Positions 18,823-27,779 of a stretch of DNA of 64,000 nt are shown piece by piece (within the stretch, counting starts at the first letter, position 1; each line of letters opens with the position of its first letter). The notes beneath the pieces are model-generated. The model searched no databases. It worked only from the letters and a program-made list of their open reading frames with translations, and was not told the DNA's origin. The translations under genes were made by a program, and so were the position numbers. The DNA lies in NCBI GenBank assembly GCA_945882615.1, contig CAMCWK010000002.1, positions 62,001-126,000 of the forward strand, in the 5' to 3' direction. The DNA comes from Rhizobium sp. Q54. Lineage in GTDB: Bacteria; Pseudomonadota; Alphaproteobacteria; Micropepsales; Micropepsaceae.

Positions 18823-18889
18823 TTAACGCGGCAGCTCGGTGCCTTCGATCAGCTTGCCCTGATGCAGCAGCAGGGCCCGGGCCATGCGC
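18823..18889 (-). pseudogene. Remnant of a second lolD 3' end
   Basis: About 53 bp (18837-18889) repeats the end of the intact lolD gene (18944-18996), offset 107 bp, with about ten differences. Read on the minus strand it gives [17 protein letters not shown] then a TAA stop, against [17 protein letters not shown] in LolD. No upstream ABC sequence is attached. The bases between the two copies form a GC-rich hairpin (CGCGGC-GGA-GCCGCG). It is best explained as the leftover of a duplicated or replaced lolD gene. Confidence 0.7.
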
Positions 18890-18929
18890 CCCCCCGCGGC
18901 GGAGCCGCGCATAGAAAACGCGTCGCGCG

Positions 18930-19622
18930 CTACCGGGGAATTTGGGTGCCTTCGATCAGCTTGCCCTGGTGCAGCAACAACGCACGGTCCATGCGCGACG
19001 CCAGTTCGAAATTGTGGGTGGCGATCAGCGCCGCCAGACCTTCTTTGCGGGTGATGGCGATCAGGGCGTCGAACACCCCGCCGGACGTCCGCGGGTCCAG
19101 ATTGCCGGTGGGTTCGTCGGCCAGAAGGATGCGCGGGCGATTGGCCAGGGCGCGGGCGATGGCGACGCGCTGCTGCTCGCCGCCGGACAGCTTGGACGGC
19201 AGGTGCGTCAGGCGCTTGCCCAGCCCCACCACGTCCAACAACCGCGTGGCTTCCACCGCCGCATCCTTGCGCGACGTGCCCGCGATCATCTGCGGCAGCA
19301 CCACATTTTCCAGAGCGTCAAACTCTGGCAGCAGGTGGTGGGCCTGGTAGACGAAACCGATCTTGTCGCGGCGGATGCGGGTGCGTTCCTGATCCGGCAA
19401 TTTCGATGTGGCGACGCCGCCGACATAGATTTCACCACTGGTCGGCGCTTCCAGGAGCCCCGCGATATGCAGCAAGGAAGACTTGCCCGCGCCGGAGGGG
19501 CCCACCAGCGCCACGATCTCGCCCGGCTTCAGCGCCAGCGACAGGCCGCTGAACACTTCCAGCTGGCCCTCACCCTCCTTGTAACGGCGGGTGATGTTCT
19601 CAAGCCTGAGGATCTCATCCAT
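18930..19622 (-). CDS. lolD: Lipoprotein-releasing ABC transporter ATPase LolD
   Basis: Cytoplasmic ATPase that drives release of outer-membrane lipoproteins from the inner membrane to LolA. The 230 aa protein has Walker [12 protein letters not shown] near residue 41, a Q-loop in [12 protein letters not shown], the signature [15 protein letters not shown], Walker [13 protein letters not shown] and the switch His in ATHNFELA. The LolD-typical H-loop region and length are normal. It overlaps lolC by 8 bp. A partial second copy of its 3' end lies just downstream. Confidence 0.94.
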   Translation of the reverse strand: MDEILRLENITRRYKEGEGQLEVFSGLSLALKPGEIVALVGPSGAGKSSLLHIAGLLEAPTSGEIYVGGVATSKLPDQERTRIRRDKIGFVYQAHHLLPEFDALENVVLPQMIAGTSRKDAAVEATRLLDVVGLGKRLTHLPSKLSGGEQQRVAIARALANRPRILLADEPTGNLDPRTSGGVFDALIAITRKEGLAALIATHNFELASRMDRALLLHQGKLIEGTQIPR

Positions 19623-20895
19623 GGCGCAGCGCCTCGACCGGATCGAGCCTTGCTGCGCGCCATGAGGGATACAGCGTGGCCAGGAAGGTCAGCACCAGCG
19701 CCATCACCACCACCGCCGCCACCTCGCCCGGATCCATCTGGGCGGGCATGCGGGAGAGGAAATAGACCGCCGGATCGAACAGTGTCTTGCCCGTAAGGGC
19801 GGAAAGCCCCTGGCGGATGCTTTCGATGTTCATGCAGAACAGCACGCCCAGGATCAACCCCAGAATGGTGCCCACCACGCCGATGGTGGCGCCGGCGATG
19901 AAGAACACCCGCATCATGGCGCCGCGCGTCGCTCCCATGGTGCGCAGGATGGCGATGTCAGCGGATTTGTCCTTCACCAACATGATTAGGCCGGAAATGA
20001 TGTTCAGCGTCGCCACCAGGATGATCAGCGACAGGATCAGGAACATGGTGCTGGATTCCACTTCCAGCGCCTGCAGCACGGTGTTGTTGAGCTGCTGCCA
20101 GGTGACAATCCGCATCTGCGCGCCCGCCGCCTTCTGGATGTCGGGCACCAGCCTGAGATCGGCTTCCGGATCGCGCACCATCACCTCGATGCCGTTCACG
20201 GCTTCGCCCGCATTGAAGTAGAGTTGCGCCTCAGCCAGCGGCATGAAGAGATAGTTGTTGTCGTAGAGCGTGTTGCCGATGCGGAAGGTGCCGATCACGC
20301 GATAGGTCTTGATCCGCGGCGTGGTGCCGAAGGGCGTGACATTGCCGCGCGGCGAAATCAGGGTGATGTCGCCGCCCAGCCTGAGGCCCAGCTTGTTGGC
20401 CAGGCCCTGGCCGATGATGACGGACTCATCGCCTTCGAAAAATTGCAGCGCCCGGGGTGACAATTTCTCGGTCAGCACCGTGACATTGGCAAGATCCTCG
20501 CGGCGGACGCCCCGCACCAGCACGCCGGCATTGGCGCCGTTCTGGCTGGCCATCACCTGCCCATCCACGATGGGCGTGGCGCTGACCACGCCGTCGATGG
20601 TCTTGATGCGGCGGGCGACGGCGTCGTAATCGGCCAGATTGCCCATCTGCGACTGCACCGTCATGTGCCCCGACAGGCCCAGGATGGAGCGCAGCAGCTC
20701 GACCCGAAAACCATTCATCACCGACATGACGATGATCAGGGTGGCGACCCCCAGCGCGATGCCCAGCAGCGAGAACAGCGAGATTACCGAAATGAAGCTT
20801 TCCTGGCGCTTGGCGCGCAGATAGCGTGCGGCGATCATCCACTCGAACGGCGCGAAGATGCCGGTCCTGGAGGATGCTGCGGAGGATTTCGGCAT
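19615..20895 (-). CDS. lolC: Lipoprotein-releasing ABC transporter permease (LolC/LolE type)
   Basis: Inner-membrane partner of LolD. From the ATG at 20895 it is 426 aa, opening [20 protein letters not shown]; the frame is open to 21117 but that extension overlaps the divergent hydrolase gene and lacks family character. It has one membrane segment near residue 40 ([20 protein letters not shown]), a periplasmic MacB-like domain, and three C-terminal segments of the FtsX domain with [14 protein letters not shown]. One fused-type LolC/E gene per cluster is usual in alphaproteobacteria; naming it LolC rather than LolE or LolF is a convention. Confidence 0.9.
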   Translation of the reverse strand: MPKSSAASSRTGIFAPFEWMIAARYLRAKRQESFISVISLFSLLGIALGVATLIIVMSVMNGFRVELLRSILGLSGHMTVQSQMGNLADYDAVARRIKTIDGVVSATPIVDGQVMASQNGANAGVLVRGVRREDLANVTVLTEKLSPRALQFFEGDESVIIGQGLANKLGLRLGGDITLISPRGNVTPFGTTPRIKTYRVIGTFRIGNTLYDNNYLFMPLAEAQLYFNAGEAVNGIEVMVRDPEADLRLVPDIQKAAGAQMRIVTWQQLNNTVLQALEVESSTMFLILSLIILVATLNIISGLIMLVKDKSADIAILRTMGATRGAMMRVFFIAGATIGVVGTILGLILGVLFCMNIESIRQGLSALTGKTLFDPAVYFLSRMPAQMDPGEVAAVVVMALVLTFLATLYPSWRAARLDPVEALRHG

Positions 20896-20983
20896 GATGG
20901 GGACCGGCGAGTCGCTGTTTGGGGGGCGTGGGGACTCTTCTACAAAAGCCCCAGAACAAGCGCAAATTGCATCGGGAACAGGA

Positions 20984-21970
20984 ATGGACCGGCGACTGCT
21001 TCTGACCGGCCTCGCCTGCCTGCCGTCCCTGTCGGCAACGGCCCAGACACTACCGGCCCTGCGAGACATGCTGGCCGGGTTCCAGACCAGCGCCATGCTG
21101 GTGCTGCGCGGCGGCAAAACCGTGTTTGAGTATGGCGACGTCGCTTTGACCAGTTACATCGCCTCGGCGCGCAAAAGCCTTGTTTCCATTCTGTACGGCG
21201 CGGCCGTGGCCAAAGGCGTGATCTCGCTGGACCGGACGCTGGCGGAGATGGATTTCGACGACAAGGACGGGCTGCTGCCCCGCGAGCGCGCCGCCACGAT
21301 CCGCGATCTTCTGATGGCGCGCTCGGGCGTCTATCACAAGGCGGCCAATGGCGGCGACGCATCCGACCGCGCCCCGCCGCGCGGCTCGGTGCAGCCCGGA
21401 AGCTATTTCCTTTACAACAACTGGGACTTCAACGCCCTGGGCGTGATCTATGAGCGCCAGACAGGGCGCAAATTCTACGAAGCGTTCGGCGAGGATATCG
21501 CCGCGCCGCTGGCTCTGCGGGACTGGAACAGCGCAGGGCAGCCGGTGCGCAACGATACCGGCCTGTCGGATTATCCCGCCTATCACATGCTGCTTTCGAC
21601 GCGCGATATGGCGACGATCGGCCAGATGATGTTGCAACAGGGCCGATGGGAGGATCGGCAGGTGGTCCCCGCTGACTGGGTCGCCCGCACCACGGCCCTG
21701 GCCACACCCGCGGCAGAGGTGAACCGGACCTCACCCTTTGTCGAAGGCCTGGGTTATGGCTGGTTATGGTGGATATTCGATCCCGCGGCGGACTGGCCCG
21801 CGCCGCTCAAAGGCGCCTACACCGCCAGCGGCGCCTTCGGACAATTTATCACCGTGATTCCGAAGCTGGACATGGTGGTGGCGCACAAGGTGATTGCGCC
21901 GTCCAAACTGAATGTCCCGGCCGAGGATTACCTGCACAAAATCCTGCCCGCCGCGCTGCGCATCGCATAG
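20984..21970 (+). CDS. Class C beta-lactamase-family serine hydrolase, exported
   Basis: A 328 aa protein with a signal peptide (MDRRLLLTGLACLPSLSATA, cleavage near ATAQT). It has the SxxK motif SARKS near residue 66, where the Ser is the likely nucleophile, and a YNN tyrosine motif near residue 146. A TASGAFGQF segment near residue 285 stands where the third motif is expected. The family includes esterases, D-amino-acid peptidases and beta-lactamases, so substrate is open. It is divergent from lolC by 88 bp and runs toward the efflux gene. The start was chosen for the signal peptide and GGGAACAGGA upstream. Confidence 0.8.
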   Translation: MDRRLLLTGLACLPSLSATAQTLPALRDMLAGFQTSAMLVLRGGKTVFEYGDVALTSYIASARKSLVSILYGAAVAKGVISLDRTLAEMDFDDKDGLLPRERAATIRDLLMARSGVYHKAANGGDASDRAPPRGSVQPGSYFLYNNWDFNALGVIYERQTGRKFYEAFGEDIAAPLALRDWNSAGQPVRNDTGLSDYPAYHMLLSTRDMATIGQMMLQQGRWEDRQVVPADWVARTTALATPAAEVNRTSPFVEGLGYGWLWWIFDPAADWPAPLKGAYTASGAFGQFITVIPKLDMVVAHKVIAPSKLNVPAEDYLHKILPAALRIA

Positions 21971-22028
21971 CCGCTTTGCGGCCTTGTTTCTTGCGCCGAT
22001 CCCTTGATGGCCCCATACCCGCCCTGCG

Positions 22029-23243
22029 ATGACCCATGCCGCCGCCCCCAGCGATAGTTTCACCCGCGCCAGGCGGATTGAACTGATCGCCCTGTTCGGG
22101 CTGCTGACGGTTTTCATCCCCATCGGCATCGACATGTACCTGCCGGCGCTGCCCACCATTGCAGCCGAGTTCGGCGCCCCGGTTTCGGCCATCGAGCATT
22201 CCCTGGCGGCGTTTTTCCTTGGCATGTGTGTCGGCCAGGCGATGTTCGGCCCGCTTTCGGACCGTTTCGGGCGGCGCATGCCGATCCTGGTGGGCCTGGC
22301 GCTGTATGCCGTGGGCGCGGCCGGCTGCGCCCTGGCGCAAGGCCCCCTGACGCTCGACGCCCTGCGCTTCCTGCAGGCGGTCGGCGGCTGCGCCGGCACG
22401 GTGCTGGCGCGCGCCTGCGTGCGCGACCTGTTCCCGCCGGCACAGGCGGCACGCATCTTCGCCCAGATGCTGCTGATCCTGTCGGTGTCGCCGCTGTTCG
22501 CGCCCTTTGTCGGCGGCTTCCTGCTGCCGCTGACCGGCTGGCGCAGCCTGTTCTGGCTGCAGGCGGGCGCGGCGCTTCTGACCTGGGTCGTGGTGTGGAA
22601 AATCCTGCCGGAAAGCCATCCGGGCTCCGACCGGCGCCTGCATCCTTTTCATGTGCTGGCGGACTATTGGGCGATCGCGCGCGACCGGCATTTCTACCGC
22701 CTGATCGTTCCGGCCACTTTCACCGGCGCGGGGTTGTATGTCTTTCTCACCGGCTGGCCGAATATTGTGATCGGCATGTATCGCGTCGCGCCGGAATATT
22801 TCGGCTTCACCTTTGTGCTCAACGGCATCGGCCTGATCGTTTTCAGCCAGGGCACGGCCCGCTGGTTGAAGAACCATCCGGGCGAACCGCTGTTCTTCGC
22901 CGCGCTGGGCGTCAATGCGGTCGCCGCCTGTCTGGCGCTGCTGTTTGGCCTCACCAGCTGGGGTGGCCTGGTGGGGCTGATCCCCTGGATTTTCGTTTAT
23001 TGCGCCATGATCGGTTCGATCAACGCCACCGCCGCGGGGCTGACGATGCAGCATTTCGGCCATGCCGCCGGCATGGCTTCGGCCCTGATCGGTATTTTCC
23101 TGTATGGCGGCGGCTTCCTCGCCTCGCTGCTGATGGGCGCTTTCAACGCCCAGACCCCGGTGCCGATGACCGCCCTGATGTGTCTGTTCGGCCTTTGCGG
23201 GCTGGGCAGTTATGTCCTGTTCAGGCAGCCCGCCCCGCGCTAA
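22029..23243 (+). CDS. Bcr/CflA-family MFS drug efflux transporter
   Basis: A 404 aa inner-membrane protein with about 12 hydrophobic segments. Segment 1 has the Bcr/CflA pattern IGIDMYLPALPTIA, and the MFS loop 2-3 motif is GPLSDRFGRRMPIL near residue 75. Motif C-like residues follow in the RACVRDLFPPAQAAR region. It probably exports drugs or small metabolites by proton antiport; the substrate cannot be told. It lies 58 bp after the hydrolase and 35 bp before proS, so the three plus-strand genes may be cotranscribed. Confidence 0.88.
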   Translation: MTHAAAPSDSFTRARRIELIALFGLLTVFIPIGIDMYLPALPTIAAEFGAPVSAIEHSLAAFFLGMCVGQAMFGPLSDRFGRRMPILVGLALYAVGAAGCALAQGPLTLDALRFLQAVGGCAGTVLARACVRDLFPPAQAARIFAQMLLILSVSPLFAPFVGGFLLPLTGWRSLFWLQAGAALLTWVVVWKILPESHPGSDRRLHPFHVLADYWAIARDRHFYRLIVPATFTGAGLYVFLTGWPNIVIGMYRVAPEYFGFTFVLNGIGLIVFSQGTARWLKNHPGEPLFFAALGVNAVAACLALLFGLTSWGGLVGLIPWIFVYCAMIGSINATAAGLTMQHFGHAAGMASALIGIFLYGGGFLASLLMGAFNAQTPVPMTALMCLFGLCGLGSYVLFRQPAPR

Positions 23244-23278
23244 GACGGGCGCGGAACTTTGCCTTTTCGGAGCCTTTG

Positions 23279-24808
23279 ATGCAGCGCGCCCTGGATATAA
23301 ACCGCAGCCGGTTCGCCGACTGGTACCAGGCGGTGGTGCGCGACGCCGACATGGCCGAAACCAGCCCGGTGCGCGGCGCCATGGTGATCAAGCCCTGGGG
23401 TTATGGCGTGTGGGAGCAGATCCAGCAGGAGCTGGACCGCCGCATCAAGGCCACCGGCCATGAGAATTGCTACTTCCCCATGTTCATCCCGCTCTCCTTC
23501 ATCGCCAAGGAGGCCGAGCATGTCGAAGGCTTCGCCAAGGAAATGGCGATCGTCACCCATCACCGGTTGAAGATGATCGACGGCAAGCTGCAGCCCGATC
23601 CGGAAGCCAAGCTGGAAGAGCCGCTGGTGGTGCGCCCCACTTCGGAAACCATCATCGGCGATGCCTTCGCGCGCTGGATCAAGAGCCATCGCGACCTGCC
23701 GCTGTTGATCAACCAGTGGGCCAATGTGGTGCGCTGGGAAATGCGCCCGCGCCTGTTTCTGCGCACCACCGAATTTCTCTGGCAGGAAGGCCATACCGCC
23801 CATGCCACGGAAGCCGAAGCGGTGGAAGAAACCCGCAAGATGCTGGAAGTCTATCGCAGCTTTGCCGAGGACGTGCTGGCCATGCCGGTGGTTGCGGGCG
23901 AGAAGCCCGAGAACGAACGCTTCCCCGGCGCGGTGAACACCTATTCCATCGAAGCCATGATGCAGGACGGCAAGGCGTTGCAGGCCGGGACCTCGCATTT
24001 CCTGGGCACCCACTTCGCCGAGGCCCAGAGCATCAAGTTCCAGAACGATGCCGGCGGCATGGATTTCTGCAACACCACCAGCTGGGGCGTCTCCACCCGC
24101 CTGATCGGCGGGGTGATCATGACGCATGGCGATGATGACGGCTTGCGCCTGCCGCCCGCCATCGCGCCGCGCCAGATCGTGGTCGTGCCGATGCTGCGCG
24201 ACAAGCCGGAAGACACCGAAGTCCTGGCCTATTGCGAAAGCCTGGTGGAGGCGCTGGGCAAGCTCAGCGTGTTCGGCCAGCGGGTGCGCGTTTTGCTGGA
24301 CCTCAAGAAAATAAAATCCGCGGAAAAGCGCTGGAACTGGGTCCGGCGCGGCGCGCCCATCATCATCGAGATCGGGCCGCGCGACGCCGCCGGTGGCAAC
24401 ATCACCTATATGCGGCGCGACACCCTGCGCGATGGCGACAAGGTCAGGTCCATCGCGGTGGGCCGCCAGGAATTCATCGAAGAGAAAGCCGTGCAGCTGC
24501 TGGCCGAAATCCAGCACAGCCTCTATTCCGAAGCCAAGGCGCGGCTGGACGCCAACATCAAGAGCGGCGTCACCGACTGGGCGGGGGTGGAAAGTTATTT
24601 CTCGGGCAGTGACGAAGAGTTCAAGGGCTGGCTGCGCATCTCATGGTCCAAGCCCAGCGGCGCCGATCTTGAAAAGGTCGATGCCAGGCTCAAGACCCTC
24701 AAGCTGACGATCCGCAATGCGCCCTCGCAGCAGCCTGATACGTTCGCGCCCTGCCTGTTCACCGGCAAGCCCGGCGTTGAGGAGATTTTGATTGCCAGAG
24801 CTTATTAA
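23279..24808 (+). CDS. proS: Prolyl-tRNA synthetase, eukaryote/archaeal-type (ProS type 3)
   Basis: Charges tRNA-Pro with proline. The 509 aa protein has class II motifs RPTSETII near residue 122, NQWANVVRWEMRPRLFLRT, EFLWQEGHTAHATEAEA, GTSHFLGTHFAEAQ and GGVIMTHGDDDGLRLPP. It lacks the large editing insertion of E. coli-type ProRS and ends in a C-terminal domain finishing at Tyr, a eukaryote/archaeal-type feature. The frame extends upstream to 22226 only because it overlaps the efflux gene out of frame. GGAG lies 7 bases before the chosen ATG. It is the only ProRS in the window. Confidence 0.93.
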   Translation: MQRALDINRSRFADWYQAVVRDADMAETSPVRGAMVIKPWGYGVWEQIQQELDRRIKATGHENCYFPMFIPLSFIAKEAEHVEGFAKEMAIVTHHRLKMIDGKLQPDPEAKLEEPLVVRPTSETIIGDAFARWIKSHRDLPLLINQWANVVRWEMRPRLFLRTTEFLWQEGHTAHATEAEAVEETRKMLEVYRSFAEDVLAMPVVAGEKPENERFPGAVNTYSIEAMMQDGKALQAGTSHFLGTHFAEAQSIKFQNDAGGMDFCNTTSWGVSTRLIGGVIMTHGDDDGLRLPPAIAPRQIVVVPMLRDKPEDTEVLAYCESLVEALGKLSVFGQRVRVLLDLKKIKSAEKRWNWVRRGAPIIIEIGPRDAAGGNITYMRRDTLRDGDKVRSIAVGRQEFIEEKAVQLLAEIQHSLYSEAKARLDANIKSGVTDWAGVESYFSGSDEEFKGWLRISWSKPSGADLEKVDARLKTLKLTIRNAPSQQPDTFAPCLFTGKPGVEEILIARAY

Positions 24809-24817
24809 GAAATACCG

Positions 24818-25171
24818 TTAGTCAATTTCGTTCAAAATCTCATCCAAAGCTCTGTCCGCCCCCAGGACATAGCGCCTTGCGCGCTCGTGCATATCTTTCA
24901 AAGCCAAATACCAACTACTCAACGGCGCCTCAAATGGCGCCAATTTATCCATCTCTTCGTCGCTGAAAGAATCAGTGACCTCGCCAGAATCGTTGATAAT
25001 CCGGATACTGTAATCAGCTGGCTCTGGCTCATCCGGAACGATTTGCACTGTAAAATTCTTAAACGAGACTTGAAATACGTCACTCGTAATAGTGGATTTC
25101 CAATCCACGCCACCCTCAACGGTTTTCTCATACAACCGTTTTGCAAGTTTGGACTGCTTTTCGTAGCTCAT
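24818..25171 (-). CDS. Hypothetical acidic protein, 117 aa
   Basis: No family recognised. The product opens MSYEKQSKLAKRLYEKTVEGG, has a likely beta-rich middle (FQVSFKNFTVQIVPDEPEPADYSIRII) and a helical, acidic C-terminus (ERARRYVLGADRALDEILNE). No signal peptide or membrane segment is seen. It overlaps the upstream membrane-protein gene by 4 bp (ATGA), so the two are almost certainly cotranslated. The pair is AT-richer than the flanking genes, a sign of transfer. It converges with proS with 9 bp between the stops. A two-gene accessory cassette of unknown role. Confidence 0.65.
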   Translation of the reverse strand: MSYEKQSKLAKRLYEKTVEGGVDWKSTITSDVFQVSFKNFTVQIVPDEPEPADYSIRIINDSGEVTDSFSDEEMDKLAPFEAPLSSWYLALKDMHERARRYVLGADRALDEILNEID

Positions 25172-25695
25172 GGCAAACCTCCGGCCTCGTGCACTTTAAG
25201 CTGTGTAAGGACTGCAACAAGCTCATCGATATGATCTGAGATCACAGCATTGAGCTTGGCTGAACGCAAAGGAACACTCCCGCCGCTTAGGAAACGTTCC
25301 ACATGCCGCTCTATTTCACCCAAATTAGCGGAAGCGCTTTGAATTATGGATAGCTGCGCGTCCGTCATCTGAATGTTGGTATTCCGAAGCTGGACCAAAA
25401 TCTTTCGTATTGCAGCGTACCGATCCGGGAGAATCTTCCACGCACCTTCCCGTTGCAACCGCTTAATTTCCTCTAATGTTGCAATTGCTGTCCCAAAATC
25501 TACGACAAGCTCAAACCGGTGAACACCATCCCGCGCGGCGCGCGCTGCCGCCAACGCCTGTTGAGCAGCGCGTCTAGTTCGCCACAATCCTAGAAAGGTA
25601 AAACCGAAACCGACAATAGTGACGATGAAGCCCGCCACCTCAGTGACGTCGGCTACTCCATTCGCCCTTATCCAATTTACAAGGCCGAAGTACAA
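25168..25695 (-). CDS. Hypothetical membrane-anchored coiled-coil protein, 175 aa
   Basis: No family recognised. One membrane segment at about residues 20-40 (VAGFIVTIVGFGFTFLGLW) is followed by a basic RTRRAA stop-transfer. A long Ala/Arg-rich helix, likely coiled coil, at about 40-80 comes next. The rest is soluble and helical (TLEEIKRLQ, QSASANLGEIERHVERFL). The start is TTG with a G-rich stretch about 5 bases upstream; no better in-frame start is seen. It overlaps the 117 aa gene by 4 bp. The layout of small membrane anchor plus soluble partner recurs in defence and stress cassettes, but nothing here proves such a role. Confidence 0.6.
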   Translation of the reverse strand: MYFGLVNWIRANGVADVTEVAGFIVTIVGFGFTFLGLWRTRRAAQQALAAARAARDGVHRFELVVDFGTAIATLEEIKRLQREGAWKILPDRYAAIRKILVQLRNTNIQMTDAQLSIIQSASANLGEIERHVERFLSGGSVPLRSAKLNAVISDHIDELVAVLTQLKVHEAGGLP

Positions 25696-25918
25696 TTCTG
25701 CCCCCCCGTTGATACAGGAGTATCGTCTTTCTCCAGCCTAATCCACTATGGGAAACATCACTCAGAAAATGTCCGTGTCTTCAGTTACCAAGGCATAAAG
25801 TATGATTATCAATAGGTTGACCGCCGCATGTGAACTGGCTGACGAGCAGATCACCTGAAGAAATCGACGATGATGATCTTCAAGATTGGTACCGTAGCAT
25901 TTTTACAGGCGCGCTTGG

Positions 25919-26062
25919 CTAGAAGCGGCTGACGGTCTCGAACACCACGGCAATCGCGGCCATCACGGTCAGCAGCGGTCCCACGAACGACCGCTTGCGC
26001 TGGAAGAAAATCCGTTTTTTCGGCAGGCTTTCTTCGTAAAAGCACCAACTGTCGTACAGCAT
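25919..26062 (-). CDS. Small membrane protein, 47 aa
   Basis: An ORF of 47 codons. It opens MLYDSWCFYEESLPKKRIFF, has a basic middle (QRKRS) and one C-terminal hydrophobic segment (FVGPLLTVMAAIAVVFETV). AAGGGG lies 7 bases before the ATG, a good ribosome-binding site. Positive charges before the span predict an N-in topology. A longer frame at 25851-26114 on the same strand covers the same bases but has low-complexity composition and no such start signal. It lies 86 bp after the end of the 525 aa secreted-protein gene, same strand. Confidence 0.5.
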   Translation of the reverse strand: MLYDSWCFYEESLPKKRIFFQRKRSFVGPLLTVMAAIAVVFETVSRF

Positions 26063-26147
26063 CTTCGCGCCCCTTGCCCTTCGGATACGAGGCTAGGACA
26101 GCCGCAGTTACCACCGCTTTAAGATGTGTCCTAAAATGCGTCAGACG

Positions 26148-27725
26148 CTATTGCAGCGCCGCACCGCCGCGGGGCGAACCCGGCATGCGCTGCACCCAGG
26201 GCGCGCGGGCCGGCATCTGTGCAATCAGGCCGCGAATATCGACGTCCTGCGGCCCTGCCAGCGCATGACTGTCGCGATCCACCTCCTGCCGCATCTGGGC
26301 CTCGGCCGCATACCAGCGGCGCTTGCCCGACTGGTCGGGACAGCCCGGCCCATCATTGCCCCAGCGCAGCTCGACACAGTGATAGGGATCGAAGGACATG
26401 GCGAACAGCCGGCGGGACATATCGTCGAAGGTCTGCGATACCGGCCGCTTGTCGCTGGACAGATAGGTGATGGTGCAGGCCCGGCTCTGCTGGTCATAGA
26501 CGTTCAGCAGGTCGCGCTTGAGGTCGGTGCCATCATAGACGATGCGCGGATCGCGGTTCAGCCATTGGCCGATCATCCGCGCCAGGTCGCGGCGCAAGGC
26601 AACGAAGCGCGCCTTCAGCCGCGCGTCGCGCGCGGGCGTGGCATAGCTTTCCCACTCCCCATTGTCGCTGCTGTAGATGTTGGACGGTATCTGGGACGGA
26701 TGCAGCTTGGCGGAAATGCCGTTGGCAATCGCCTGGTTTACCGCCTGGGCCCGGTCGTTCAGGTCGTTGCACAGGATGCGCATATTGGCCTGGAGTTCAT
26801 AGACCGGGTTGAAATCGGTGCGGCCGCCCGACACCGCCACCCGGACATATTCGTAATAGCCCAGCCGGGCGCCGTTGTAGGACCAGCGCGCCTTGCTTTC
26901 GTCGCCGGCGGGATTGGGCTCAGTGCCCAGATACTGAACCAGCGAGAAATCGCGGATCTGCTGGTTGCGGGCAAAGACATAGCGCCCGCCGACCAGACGG
27001 CCATTGTCCCGACGCGCGCCCACCAGGCGCAGCGGCCGCCAGTTCTTCAGGCCCCAGCCCAGCGCGGCGGGGCTGCGCCCGAACTGCGCGCCATAGACGC
27101 TGCGGGTGATGGTGAAATCGGGATGGGCATCCATGTAGTGGATGCGACCTGAGGGTTCGACGCGATAGACGATGCCGATATGGGCATTGGTGTCATAGAT
27201 GATGGTGCCGGGGCGGATGCTGCCCGGCTGCAGGGCTGGGGAATAGAAATCCGACGGCACGGCGCTGTCAGTTCTCGCATCGGTGCGGAAGGTGGCGGAA
27301 TAGACGCTGTCGATCATCTCGCGCAGCGCGGCGGCCCCGTTTATGCCGCCGCCATTGTCGACGATGTTGGCGCGCCCGACGACCCGGTTGGAGGTGGCGC
27401 CGAAGCGCGAACCGGCCACCCCATTCACATAGGAAAAGGGCAGCCCGTTCTTCCAGGCGTAATAGGCCCGCAACAGATAGGGCAGCTTGGCGCAGTCGAC
27501 ATCGATGTCCAGGAAGGCGCCGTCGCTGCCGCGATAGGGATTGGCCGGATCGCGCAGGCAGCTTTGCGACGAGGAGCAGCCCGAATCCCCCAGCGCGGTG
27601 ATGAAGCGGCCATAGCCGATTTCGTCCTGGGCGTCCCAGTGGTCCTTGGTGATGCGCCACGGCGCGGCCTCGGCGGCGAAGGCGCCGCAGACCGTCAGTA
27701 CCAGGGCGAGAAGAAGGCCGCGCAT
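26148..27725 (-). CDS. Secreted protein with a possible papain-like (NlpC/P60-type) domain, 525 aa
   Basis: A signal peptide (MRGLLLALVLTVCGAFAAEA, cleavage near AEAAP) leads a 525 aa protein of no recognised family. A Cys in VDCAKLPYLLRAYYAWKNG, about residue 78, followed by HIGIVYRV about residue 183, matches the Cys then beta-strand His layout of NlpC/P60 and YiiX-like amidases. The rest, about 230-500, is helical with conserved-looking Trp and Tyr residues. If correct, it acts on an envelope amide bond in the periplasm. It follows a small exported-protein gene by 54 bp, probably one operon. The domain call is by motif only. Confidence 0.55.
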   Translation of the reverse strand: MRGLLLALVLTVCGAFAAEAAPWRITKDHWDAQDEIGYGRFITALGDSGCSSSQSCLRDPANPYRGSDGAFLDIDVDCAKLPYLLRAYYAWKNGLPFSYVNGVAGSRFGATSNRVVGRANIVDNGGGINGAAALREMIDSVYSATFRTDARTDSAVPSDFYSPALQPGSIRPGTIIYDTNAHIGIVYRVEPSGRIHYMDAHPDFTITRSVYGAQFGRSPAALGWGLKNWRPLRLVGARRDNGRLVGGRYVFARNQQIRDFSLVQYLGTEPNPAGDESKARWSYNGARLGYYEYVRVAVSGGRTDFNPVYELQANMRILCNDLNDRAQAVNQAIANGISAKLHPSQIPSNIYSSDNGEWESYATPARDARLKARFVALRRDLARMIGQWLNRDPRIVYDGTDLKRDLLNVYDQQSRACTITYLSSDKRPVSQTFDDMSRRLFAMSFDPYHCVELRWGNDGPGCPDQSGKRRWYAAEAQMRQEVDRDSHALAGPQDVDIRGLIAQMPARAPWVQRMPGSPRGGAALQ

Positions 27726-27779
27726 CCGCGAAATCTAGCAGCGCAGGCCGACCAAAATTGGGCCAGATGCCCGGGCTGG

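Noticed and set aside
20896-21117. Upstream extension of lolC
   Set aside because: It overlaps the divergent serine hydrolase signal peptide, and LolC-family proteins begin shortly before the first membrane segment.
22226-23278. N-terminal extension of proS by about 350 codons
   Set aside because: It lies in another frame over the efflux gene and is Arg/Ala-rich; ProRS motifs and a ribosome-binding site begin at 23279.
25830-25922. A 30-codon plus-strand frame with an acidic EEIDDDDLQDWY stretch
   Set aside because: It starts with GTG and has no clear ribosome-binding site; it overlaps the stop of the better supported 47-codon ORF. Too weak to annotate as a gene.
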